The notes beneath the pieces were generated by a model, which was not told where the DNA came from, ran no database searches, and saw nothing but the letters and a program-made list of their open reading frames with translations. Positions 7,327 to 14,611 of a stretch of 19,053 nucleotides of DNA are shown here, piece after piece. The position numbers were made by a program, and so were the translations under genes. How positions within the stretch are numbered: the first letter of the stretch is position 1; each line of letters begins with the position of its first letter. Source of the DNA: an uncultured Lachnospiraceae bacterium (GTDB lineage: Bacteria > Bacillota > Clostridia > Lachnospirales > Lachnospiraceae); assembly GCA_910585605.1 (NCBI GenBank), contig CAJUFL010000067.1, positions 1-19,053 of the forward strand, read 5' to 3'.

Positions 7327-7764
7327 TTACCAGCCAATCTCTTCCCCCTGATTTTCAGCCTCACAGTAAATGCATCGGTAAATCCTCTTTTCCTGATCCG
7401 TCAGCTTAAAAATCTGCTTGATTCCCTGTTCCGTAGTCGAGATACATCTGGGATTTTTGCATTTTACAATATTGACAATCTTTTCAGGAAGACCAACCTT
7501 TTTCTTTTCAACTGTTACTCCGTCTTTGATGACACTGACGGAAATCCCAGGGTCTACGTATCCCAAAACATCCAGATTAATATCATAATCCGAATGGTCA
7601 ATCTTTAAAATATCCTTTCTACCCATTTTATGACTGGAAGCATTTTTTATGATGGCTACTGAACAATCCAGCTTGTCCAATCCCAGATACTTATATATCA
7701 GCATCGCCTTTCCTGCCGTAATATGGTCTAACACAATTCCATTCTGAATACTATCTATTTTCAT
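7327..7764 (-). CDS. pyrI: Aspartate carbamoyltransferase regulatory subunit
   Basis: The allosteric, nucleotide-binding subunit that joins PyrB catalytic trimers into the full ATCase. At 145 aa it is slightly shorter than E. coli PyrI. The N-terminal effector domain contains IQNGIVLDHITAGKA and the C-terminal zinc domain has C102, C107, C131 and C134 (CKNPRC, then CIYC). The ATG at 7764 has GGAGG 6 nt upstream. It follows pyrB by 26 nt, so the two are translated from one transcript. Its presence implies feedback control of the enzyme by nucleotides. Confidence 0.95.
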   Translation of the reverse strand: MKIDSIQNGIVLDHITAGKAMLIYKYLGLDKLDCSVAIIKNASSHKMGRKDILKIDHSDYDINLDVLGYVDPGISVSVIKDGVTVEKKKVGLPEKIVNIVKCKNPRCISTTEQGIKQIFKLTDQEKRIYRCIYCEAENQGEEIGW

Positions 7765-7790
7765 ATCCTACCTCCGGTATTTATACCAAT

Positions 7791-8705
7791 TTAATCGATT
7801 TCCAGCATCTTCATAATCAGTGCCATCCTTACATATTTTCCATTTAACGCCTGACGGAAATAACAGGCACGGGGGTCATCATCTACTTCGACAGCAATCT
7901 CATTCACCCTTGGCAGCGGATGCAAAATACTCAAATCCTCTTTCGCACTTTTAAGCTTTGGCATATCCAGAATATACGTATCCTTCAAACGGATATAATC
8001 TGCCTCATTAAAAAACCGTTCCCTCTGCACTCTTGTCATATACAAAATATCCAGCTTATCAATCACTTCATCAATGGTTCTCACCTGATCATAAGTAATA
8101 CCTTCTTTTTCAAAAACTTCTTCCTTAATGTACTTGGGTATTTCCAGCTCCTCTGGTGATATCATAACATAATGGATATTGTCATAACGGGAAAGTGCCT
8201 TGATCAAAGAATGAACCGTCCGTCCAAACTTAAGATCTCCGCAAAAACCAATGGTAATATTGTTAAGACGCCCTTTTTCCCTCCGAATAGTCAGCAAATC
8301 CGTCAAAGTCTGAGTCGGATGATTATGCCCGCCGTCTCCTGCATTGATAATCGGTGAATCTGACTTCATAGAAGCCAGTAACGGCGCTCCCTCTTTTGGA
8401 TGACGCATGGCAATGATATCTGCATAACAGGATACTACCTTCACGGTATCCGCCACACTTTCACCTTTGGAAGAAGAGGAAGAATCGGACGAAGAAAAAC
8501 CAAGCACATTCCCTCCTAACTCCATCATTGCTGCCTCAAAGCTTAAACGGGTACGCGTACTTGGTTCAAAAAATAAGGTTGCCAGCTTCTTTCCTTCACA
8601 AACCTTTGCATATTTTTCCTTGTGTGCAATAATATCATCTGCCAAATCCAGCAAATCATCAATCTCCTGCACACTCAAATCCATTGGGTCAATTAAATGT
8701 CTCAT
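7791..8705 (-). CDS. pyrB: Aspartate carbamoyltransferase catalytic subunit
   Basis: Condenses carbamoyl phosphate and aspartate to N-carbamoylaspartate, the committed step of pyrimidine synthesis. The 304-aa protein has the carbamoyl-phosphate motif FEPSTRTRLSFE (STRTR at 49-53), an 80s loop rich in serine with K80, HPTQ (129-132) and the late HPLPRVNEI. All catalytic motifs are intact. The ATG at 8705 has AGGAGG just upstream, inside the end of the preceding gene: it overlaps the 3' end of the 8689-9228 frame by 17 nt, so translation is probably coupled. No pyrimidine attenuator or PyrR site was found directly before pyrB. Confidence 0.97.
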   Translation of the reverse strand: MRHLIDPMDLSVQEIDDLLDLADDIIAHKEKYAKVCEGKKLATLFFEPSTRTRLSFEAAMMELGGNVLGFSSSDSSSSSKGESVADTVKVVSCYADIIAMRHPKEGAPLLASMKSDSPIINAGDGGHNHPTQTLTDLLTIRREKGRLNNITIGFCGDLKFGRTVHSLIKALSRYDNIHYVMISPEELEIPKYIKEEVFEKEGITYDQVRTIDEVIDKLDILYMTRVQRERFFNEADYIRLKDTYILDMPKLKSAKEDLSILHPLPRVNEIAVEVDDDPRACYFRQALNGKYVRMALIMKMLEID

Positions 8706-9228
8706 TTCCGTCCTCCTGTATTATAATCTCTGTATTATATGGAATATCATGCTCCTTAAAATATGTCTCTGCCTTTGTTCTGCATTCTTTATCACAGCGC
8801 AGTACATATTGCTTCTTATTAGCATATACACGAATCTGTATCGTACTAATCTCATCATTTACAACCAGATAGGACTTAATCTTACCCCATTCCAGATAAG
8901 TTGTCCCGATAAAAATCCCAATCGGTGCAATTCCGCTCTGCATTCTGCTGTTAAAAAATATCAGCAGAATAAATACCATCAGTGCTGGCATAAAACGGTA
9001 GCTGTGATGATACAGCATAAATGCTATCAACAACAGGGCAATATTGACATATAAAATCTCCAACGGACCTGTCTGTCTCCCATACCTGCTGCTGACCGTT
9101 ATCTCTTTTTGTTTATCGATTGTTGAAAATGCGATCATAGCTGCTGTACCAAATCCCAGAAAAAGGATCACAGCTAACACATTCAGCCAAATATCTATAT
9201 CTACTTTCAAATCCTTCACTCCAACCAC
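8689..9228 (-). CDS. Hypothetical membrane protein (possible DUF5673-like C-terminal domain)
   Basis: An unrecognised protein of up to 179 aa. It has a membrane helix near residues 14-32, then a hydrophobic pair near 58-90 (YVNIALLLIAFMLYHH and FMPALMVFILLIFFN). The soluble C-terminal half (about 95-179) contains GIFIGTTYLEWGKIKSYLVV, a pattern seen in small PH-like domains that I only tentatively link to DUF5673. The start is uncertain: GTG at 9228 follows the FapA-family stop by 6 nt but has a weak ribosome site, and a TTG at 9210 with GGAG 8 nt upstream is an alternative. It sits between the FapA-family gene and pyrB, overlapping the latter, so it is almost certainly in the same operon. 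Confidence 0.7.
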   Translation of the reverse strand: MVGVKDLKVDIDIWLNVLAVILFLGFGTAAMIAFSTIDKQKEITVSSRYGRQTGPLEILYVNIALLLIAFMLYHHSYRFMPALMVFILLIFFNSRMQSGIAPIGIFIGTTYLEWGKIKSYLVVNDEISTIQIRVYANKKQYVLRCDKECRTKAETYFKEHDIPYNTEIIIQEDGNETFN

Positions 9229-9234
9229 AGCTTT

Positions 9235-10617
9235 CTAGTATAACAAAGCTGCTTCTATATTTCCATCTTTCAGAACAAATTTAACATGCTTTATCTGTTC
9301 CTTAATTTCTATTCTGTTCCCCGATATTTCAACCATACATCCCGGGAAAATAATTTTTTCTACCGTTATCCTGGCTTTTTTCCCGCTATTGATCAGTTCC
9401 TCACTGCGGAGCTTTTCTTCTTTATATTTTTTGAGTTCTGTCGCCTTAATAATCTTTGCCTGGATAATCTTCCTTCTGCGGTTTGCTGTTTCCTTTGCAA
9501 CCTTTGTATGCGTGATTCGTTCCATAATTCTTGCAGACTTGTCCAGCAATTCCACTTCCTCTTCCACCTTCTTGATCATGGCAAGCAGTTCTGCATTTCT
9601 CTTCATCATTGCAGGAAGCACTCCCGCCGCAAGCTTTGTGGGAACCTCCATCTGATTCCCCGCTTCACTGATTTCCATCCCACGGACTGCATAAACGGAA
9701 CCTCCCAGCACAATGGACTCCCTGCCCTCTACCTTTATCTTTCCTTCCGCGGCCAGATTGGAATGTAATACCGAGCGAACTGTTATGTCCCCACCTGCCA
9801 CCGCCTTAGAATTTTCAAAAAATTTACAGGTAATATTCCCTCCCGCTTTCAGCCTTCCGGAAAATTTACCCTGCATACCGTTATTAATTGTTATATTTTT
9901 CCCCGCTTCTATAACACAATTACCTACATGACCTTTTATATCAACATTGCCTGCCGCCTTTATCTCCATTCCTGATTTGACATCACCCCGGATATATACA
10001 TCTCCATCAAATTTGACATGTCCGTAATTAATATCCAAATCACCGGGAATCTCCAACAGATTGGTAACCTGCATACCTATTTCTGTAATTTCCACCTTCC
10101 CATGTGCGGCAGCATAATACTTCCCTTCCTCTATCCGGAAGCCCCTTCCCTTGAGTCTTGGCAGTTCCTTCCCTCTCATTGGAACCCGCATGGTATTATC
10201 TATGGTATAACCGTATTCCCCATTTGTGGCAGGAACATATTCTGCCAGCAAATCTCCCTCTTCCACAATAGTATATTCTTTTGTATGTACATACTCCACT
10301 TCACCGTTGTCCAGTTCCTTAGGTCCCTTCTCATTCTCAGGATTTTTGACATAAAAAATGAAATGCCCATCCTTTCCTTTTACAGGCTCTTTACCTCTGG
10401 CAACCTCCATAAAAATACCATAAATACCCTGCACTACCATATCATGAAGTGCATCCTCCACAATTCCTGTCTTAACATTTTTATAGATAAGCCAGTCCTT
10501 TAATTCATTTACCGTAAACTTCTGTCCGGTGACATTCGGATGAAGCTTTAATCTGGCTGTCATCCCTTCTGTATCCATCTGAAGCTCCGGAACACAGGCT
10601 TTTGTACGCTGTTCCAT
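9235..10617 (-). CDS. FapA / DUF342 family protein (polymer-forming beta-helix)
   Basis: A 460-aa cytoplasmic protein of the DUF342 (flagellar assembly protein A) family. An N-terminal domain (about 1-170) is followed by a right-handed beta-helix-like run of short repeats such as GDVYIRGDVKSGMEIKAAGNVDIKG and GGDITVRSVLHSNLAAEGKIKV (about 185-320). A charged coiled coil follows (about 340-410), then a short beta domain. The family's molecular role is poorly defined: in Vibrio, FapA affects flagellar placement, but homologues also occur in non-flagellated Firmicutes and no flagellar gene is nearby. The ATG at 10617 has AAAGGGG upstream. It appears to lead a unit with the small membrane protein and pyrBI. 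Confidence 0.85.
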   Translation of the reverse strand: MEQRTKACVPELQMDTEGMTARLKLHPNVTGQKFTVNELKDWLIYKNVKTGIVEDALHDMVVQGIYGIFMEVARGKEPVKGKDGHFIFYVKNPENEKGPKELDNGEVEYVHTKEYTIVEEGDLLAEYVPATNGEYGYTIDNTMRVPMRGKELPRLKGRGFRIEEGKYYAAAHGKVEITEIGMQVTNLLEIPGDLDINYGHVKFDGDVYIRGDVKSGMEIKAAGNVDIKGHVGNCVIEAGKNITINNGMQGKFSGRLKAGGNITCKFFENSKAVAGGDITVRSVLHSNLAAEGKIKVEGRESIVLGGSVYAVRGMEISEAGNQMEVPTKLAAGVLPAMMKRNAELLAMIKKVEEEVELLDKSARIMERITHTKVAKETANRRRKIIQAKIIKATELKKYKEEKLRSEELINSGKKARITVEKIIFPGCMVEISGNRIEIKEQIKHVKFVLKDGNIEAALLY

Positions 10618-10742
10618 ACCCTTTCCCCTTTCGGTATCGCTGCGGCTTGAGTCAGGTCTTTGGTATCATACCTTTTCTATCTTCCAATTATATACTATAT
10701 ATTCTATTTTGGCGACCTTTTTTTCTCATAAAGCAGTGAAAG

Positions 10743-10804
10743 TAAAAAAGAAAATGCACAGACATATCCGGCTGTCATTCTGACTCCTATAATATGTTTG
10801 TGCA
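10743..10804 (-). terminator. Terminator of the carbamoyltransferase-like gene
   Basis: On the minus strand TGCACA-A-ACATAT pairs with ATATGT-C-TGTGCA around a 24-nt loop, followed by TTTTCTTTTTT (complement of 10744-10754). It lies about 90 nt after the stop at 10893. The rest of the gap 10618-10892 is AT-rich; it must hold the promoter for the FapA-family gene, but only a lone TATAAT (10687-10692, minus) is visible. Confidence 0.7.
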
Positions 10805-10892
10805 TATATATTATCCATTATTCCCATCACTTACTGCGGAGACCTGATTTTCTCTCTTCATTCATATGACCATGACTGACCGGATAACCTTC

Positions 10893-11822
10893 TTACTTTA
10901 ACAGTGTCACCATAACTGCCTTTTCTGCATGACGGCGGTTTTCTGCCTGATCTAAAATTAGTTCTAGATTGTCATCCACAACCTCCTGGCTGATTTCAAA
11001 TCCCACATGCATTGGCATATCATGCATAACCTTTGCCCTACCGCCGGAAATTAAATCCTTATTAATCTGGTATGGCATCATTTTTGCAAGTGTCTCCTCT
11101 TTTTGTTCCTGATAATCAGGATTATTAAAGAACTCCATATCCACCCATGTATCCGTATAAAGCACATCCATCTCTGATGCATACTTTTTGGCTTCTTCCA
11201 TGGACATAGTCGGATCTAATTCAACATAATGTCCGCTGGCTTTGGCTTTCTCATAAAAATCTTCCTCAACCGCAGTATCGTTCACAAGAGGCGTCAGACC
11301 ATAAATCGTTCCTTCCTCCATCTTGGCAAAAAACTCAACCAGGGAATTGAATACATTGTTCTTGGCACCGATATAGAAAAGCTTAACATTCAATCCTCCA
11401 AAATGCTCCTTTAAGGTAAGGGCATCGGCTAAAATCTGACATGGATGATAAGTAGAATCACATCCGTTAATAAACGGAACCGTTACATTTTTATTGAACA
11501 GCTCAACCGTTTCATTCTTAATCAGACGTGCCATGATAATATCCACATTGCGGCAAACGTATTTAATCTCTGAAACAGGCTCGCCTAATACAAAATTGGA
11601 ATCCTCCCATAGCTGATTATAATAGGTTCCGCCAAGTTCTGTAATTCCTGTCGTAAATGAAAGAAATGTTCTGGTAGAAGTTTTCTCAAACAATGTATAT
11701 AATTTCTTCCCTTTTAAGGCTTCTGCATATTTTTCCGGTGATTTCTTCATATCATAAGCCAAATCCAGAATGCTGTTCAGCTCTTCCTTGCTAAAATTAC
11801 TAAAATTAATCATGTTTTTCAT
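10893..11822 (-). CDS. Ornithine carbamoyltransferase-like protein with altered substrate loops
   Basis: A 309-aa member of the aspartate/ornithine carbamoyltransferase superfamily. The carbamoyl-phosphate site is kept: FEKTSTRT (STRT 49-52) and HPCQ (126-129). The amino-acid side differs from canonical ornithine enzymes. The usual D-x-W-V-S-M-G loop reads DTWVDMEF (224-231), so Ser is Asp228 and Gly is Glu230. The usual HCLP reads HDMP (267-270), replacing the cysteine with Asp268. The fifth position of STRTR is Phe53. Automated annotation would probably say ornithine carbamoyltransferase (argF), but another amine or amino-acid substrate is possible. The ATG at 11822 has GAAGGG 8 nt upstream. 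It has its own promoter and terminator; no other arginine genes are adjacent. Confidence 0.8.
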   Translation of the reverse strand: MKNMINFSNFSKEELNSILDLAYDMKKSPEKYAEALKGKKLYTLFEKTSTRTFLSFTTGITELGGTYYNQLWEDSNFVLGEPVSEIKYVCRNVDIIMARLIKNETVELFNKNVTVPFINGCDSTYHPCQILADALTLKEHFGGLNVKLFYIGAKNNVFNSLVEFFAKMEEGTIYGLTPLVNDTAVEEDFYEKAKASGHYVELDPTMSMEEAKKYASEMDVLYTDTWVDMEFFNNPDYQEQKEETLAKMMPYQINKDLISGGRAKVMHDMPMHVGFEISQEVVDDNLELILDQAENRRHAEKAVMVTLLK

Positions 11823-11878
11823 CTTAGGTACCCTTCTTTCTATTGAAATATATTTTAAAATCCAATCTATATTTCCCT

Positions 11879-11907
11879 ATTATATTAATGAGCTGTCATA
11901 AATGCAA
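11879..11907 (-). promoter_or_regulatory. Sigma-A promoter of the carbamoyltransferase-like gene
   Basis: On the minus strand TTGCAT, 17 nt, TATAAT, between the MerR-type gene and the carbamoyltransferase start. A short inverted repeat (CATAAAT against ATTTATG) overlaps its -35 side, possibly a regulator site or a weak terminator of the preceding gene. Confidence 0.75.
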
Positions 11908-11914
11908 CCCATAT

Positions 11915-12619
11915 TTATGCATTTTCCGGCAAATCCTGCGAATTATTATCCTGTTCAGCTGTATTGATCTGGGTCTGCTGGTTATTCTTGCGCTTTAACC
12001 TTTTTTGTTTGCGCTTGTCCACCGGACGCATATTGGCGGCAGCCGCTTCCATTCTGGCACGCTGTATCTCCCTGAGTGTCTGATCCAACTTCTGATACCG
12101 CTCCTCCGCTCTGGCTTCCTGTTCCTTAGTCATGCCGCTAATCTGTGTCACAACCGCAGTTGCGGCATGTTCACCTGCTGTCTTTCCAATCAATTCATTA
12201 TTCTCCTGAATGGCAGTGGAAAGAATCCTGTTCATAATCTGCTGGAACTGTTCCATTTTTTCCTCATTACTCAGATTATTCCTTTTAACCGGTACGATCG
12301 CAGCAGTATCTGATTTACCTGCGATATCGGTTTCTTTTTCTTCGGCACGCACCAAACTTTTCTGATTATTCTTTTCTTCTCTTGCAATCTGCTTTTTCCG
12401 CATTTCAAGATAATTCCGAATAGCTTTTAACTGAAGACCTTTATTCTTTAAATCCCGAACCTTAGAAAGTATCTCAATATCTTTTTCTGTATAGTATCTA
12501 TGACCCATCTCATTGCGATGAATCTCCATCTTAAGCTCCTCTTCCCAGTAACGCAATACATGAGATTCCACACCGACTTTGGCGGCGGCTTCTTTTATCA
12601 TGTAATACTCTTCCTTCAT
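11915..12619 (-). CDS. MerR-type helix-turn-helix regulator with long coiled-coil and basic tail
   Basis: A 234-aa protein. Residues 1-75 form a MerR-type winged helix: MIKEAAAKVGVESHVLRYWEEEL, then GHRYYTEKDIEILSKVRDLKNKGLQLKAIRNYL. A long charged region follows, including a probable coiled coil around 118-195 (EEKMEQFQQIMNRIL, then KEQEARAEERYQKLDQTLREIQRARME). Then comes a strongly basic stretch (DKRKQKRLKRKNNQQ) and a Gln/Asn-rich tail. No metal-binding cysteines or ligand domain are seen, so it is not a classic MerR sensor. Similar proteins in clostridia are annotated only as HTH proteins. The ATG at 12619 has GGGAGGA upstream. It lies directly before the carbamoyltransferase-like gene, but that gene has a separate promoter. 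Confidence 0.8.
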   Translation of the reverse strand: MKEEYYMIKEAAAKVGVESHVLRYWEEELKMEIHRNEMGHRYYTEKDIEILSKVRDLKNKGLQLKAIRNYLEMRKKQIAREEKNNQKSLVRAEEKETDIAGKSDTAAIVPVKRNNLSNEEKMEQFQQIMNRILSTAIQENNELIGKTAGEHAATAVVTQISGMTKEQEARAEERYQKLDQTLREIQRARMEAAAANMRPVDKRKQKRLKRKNNQQTQINTAEQDNNSQDLPENA

Positions 12620-12761
12620 GTCATGTCCTCCCTAGCTCGTCCCTGCCTCAGTTACTGCTTCCGATTGCAGGATACTTTTTCATTTTTGTGAACATTCCCC
12701 TTCTTCACATATACAGAAAATGCCCATGCTATGCATTCATTATAAAAAAGAGAGAGTATGA

Positions 12762-12778
12762 ACGATAGTAGGTATCGT
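12762..12778. promoter_or_regulatory. Palindrome in the gap between the wall protein and the MerR-type gene
   Basis: ACGATA-GTAGG-TATCGT. On the minus strand a T run (complement of 12744-12749) follows only after a 12-nt gap, so it is a poor terminator for the wall-protein gene. It may instead be an operator for the MerR-type gene; a TATAAT lies at 12739-12744 (minus) but lacks a good -35. Confidence 0.3.
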
Positions 12779-12843
12779 CTCCAAAATTATGATGAATTAC
12801 ACCAGGAGTCGACAAAAGCCGTGGATACTTTCCTATAATCACC

Positions 12844-14199
12844 TTATTCTGTTGTTTCTTCCTGTTCTTCATTCTGAAGAAATTTACAATGCCCCGCCTT
12901 ATCGGCCTTGTAAATCTTTCCCTTATAGGTTATCTTCTGATTCTTGAGCATCTGCCCTTTAGCACTAAAATAATATCTGTATTTTCCAATCTTAACTAAC
13001 TTATTCTGTGCACGTACACCAGAACTTTGTACATAGTACTTTTTACCACTCTTGGTAATCCATTGTTTCTTCTGGATGATTCCCCATTTGTTACAGTAAT
13101 AATATTTTCCATTGTATTTTTTAAAACCCTTGGAGCGTTTGCCCTTAGCGTTAAAATAATAGGTATCTCTTCCAATCTTAACCAGTTCATTCTTTGCCAC
13201 GCTTCCGTCATCTGTTACATAGACCAGTACATTTCCCTTATATAACCACTGGGACTTAAGGACTGCCCCGTCACTGCCGGCATAATAATCCTCACCATCC
13301 GCCGAAACCCATTTTTTCTTTTGCAGTACACCCTTTTGGTTGAAATAATACTGCTTCTTACTGATTGTAGTAAGACCTGTTACACGATATCCCTTTTTAT
13401 CCAGATAATACTTTTTCTTTTTTATGGTAATCCACTGCTTTTTCAAGACTTTTCCCGTCTCAAAATATTGATAATGGACTCCGTCAGCTGCCTTTCTCCA
13501 GCCTGTATATGTATCAGGTGCCTGTGTCGCCGGCTGCTCTGTTACAGGCTGTTCTCCCATCGGTGTCTGGGGAGTTCCTGGATCCGGAGACGGTATCACC
13601 GTACCAATCACTGCATCATAATTATTGGCACGTTCATAATAGCTAATCGTGACCGTAGTTAAATTTATGGTGCGATTCCATGAAATCTGACATGGACCCG
13701 TATAATTTGCTTCTCCTACAGTAACTACATTTCCGTTCCTTGCAATCACAAAAACCGAATGATGTCCACCTATCCGGATAATATCCCCTATCCGAATATT
13801 GGCAACAGGATTATCTGTTCTCACAGTCCATTTCACATCCCCAAATACATCATATCCCAGCTTATATGCAAACCCCATGCATTGTGTAGACTTGCCACCA
13901 TGATTACCGTTCACAAAATGATTGCAGGTACACCCTCCGGTTCCCTGAATATGAATTCCATCTGTCTTATGCAGAGTACAGGGTCTTGCCGTATAACCGT
14001 CTACATTATCCACTGTACTTCCCACATGATTCCAGTACATCCCATCCGGAAATTTTACCTTAAGACTGTTTACGACCGCATTAAAATCTATTGCCGCCTC
14101 TGCCGTGATAGGTGTTGCGAAAAGCAACAATCCCAAAAACACAATCCCCAGCCTCATCAGTTTCCACATTGTCCTGCGTTTCTTCATCTTAGTAATCAT
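12844..14199 (-). CDS. Secreted amidase-like protein with choline-binding-type cell wall repeats
   Basis: A 451-aa exported protein. The N-terminus is a signal peptide (basic KKRR, hydrophobic core about 17-30, probable cleavage after AEAA near 36). The catalytic-looking domain (about 37-195) has a Cys-His layout like CHAP/NlpC-P60 cysteine peptidases: STQCMGFAYKL with C107, GGHHSVFVIARNG with H146/H147, and GEANY with E163. A Pro/Thr-rich linker (202-230) follows. About ten aromatic-Gly repeats (about 233-440; e.g. KKYYLDKKGYRVTG, KIGRDTYYFNAKGKRSKG) match cell-wall-binding (choline-binding-like) repeats. It probably cleaves peptidoglycan at the surface; extra cysteines at 74, 90, 92 and 170 could form disulfides. 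The ATG at 14199 has GGTGGAGG 6 nt upstream. A MITE-like element ends about 34 nt upstream. Confidence 0.85.
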   Translation of the reverse strand: MITKMKKRRTMWKLMRLGIVFLGLLLFATPITAEAAIDFNAVVNSLKVKFPDGMYWNHVGSTVDNVDGYTARPCTLHKTDGIHIQGTGGCTCNHFVNGNHGGKSTQCMGFAYKLGYDVFGDVKWTVRTDNPVANIRIGDIIRIGGHHSVFVIARNGNVVTVGEANYTGPCQISWNRTINLTTVTISYYERANNYDAVIGTVIPSPDPGTPQTPMGEQPVTEQPATQAPDTYTGWRKAADGVHYQYFETGKVLKKQWITIKKKKYYLDKKGYRVTGLTTISKKQYYFNQKGVLQKKKWVSADGEDYYAGSDGAVLKSQWLYKGNVLVYVTDDGSVAKNELVKIGRDTYYFNAKGKRSKGFKKYNGKYYYCNKWGIIQKKQWITKSGKKYYVQSSGVRAQNKLVKIGKYRYYFSAKGQMLKNQKITYKGKIYKADKAGHCKFLQNEEQEETTE

Positions 14200-14232
14200 A
14201 CGTAACCTCCACCTTTATCTGTACTACAGTAT

Positions 14233-14397
14233 CTAATACAACAAATACTAAATAATTGACACATGCACTTGTCTAATTATCCAGCTACTGCGTCAGAAAA
14301 TCTAGCTGTAGCCACCGCTACAACGTGCTTTTCTTCCTTGCATCTGACACAATTATCCTATGCGAATGTATCAAAGACTTAATTTTCGTTGTACTTG
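14233..14397. mobile_element. Palindromic MITE-like element, copy 2 (inverted relative to copy 1)
   Basis: About 165 bp that aligns along its length with the reverse complement of 7150-7315. Shared blocks include ACTTGTCTAA, GTAGCCACCGCTAC at the centre, CTTGCA, and a right end TTAATTTTCGTTGTACTTG against TTAATTTACGATGTACTAG. The terminal repeats are weaker than in copy 1. No ORF. It occupies the first part of the 412-nt gap 14200-14611; the rest (14398-14611) shows no gene, only the hairpins at 14520-14556. Confidence 0.65.
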
Positions 14398-14519
14398 TAA
14401 GTAATTGACAGTCTGGCTTATCTGAATCTCCATATCTGCAACAATAAATCGTTTCTACAAAGATATACACCGTTTCCGTTAAATTCCTGTGAACAACACA
14501 CTTATATCAAATATTAGAA

Positions 14520-14556
14520 GTCAGCAGTCCCCCTTCGGTGAGTTACTGACCCTCAC
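14520..14556 (-). terminator. Overlapping hairpins downstream of uvrA, possible weak terminator
   Basis: One hairpin pairs GTCAGCAGTC with the region ending GTTACTGAC (14520-14550), with G-T pairs and mismatches. An alternative pairs GTGAG (14538-14542) with CTCAC (14552-14556). They exclude each other. The minus-strand sequence after the first is TTCTAATATTT, a weak tail. This is the only candidate uvrA terminator. Confidence 0.35.
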
Positions 14557-14611
14557 AGCAGCCGACAAATGTACATGCGGATATCCAATCTTGGCTGGTT
14601 GCTCTTAGGGA

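Noticed and set aside
8467..9054. 195-aa plus-strand frame across pyrB and the membrane protein
   Set aside because: It is a shadow of two well-supported minus-strand genes, with no ribosome site and no recognisable domain.
8706..9230. Pyrimidine-responsive attenuator before pyrB
   Set aside because: pyrB overlaps an upstream gene and no hairpin plus T run or PyrR-type site could be seen.
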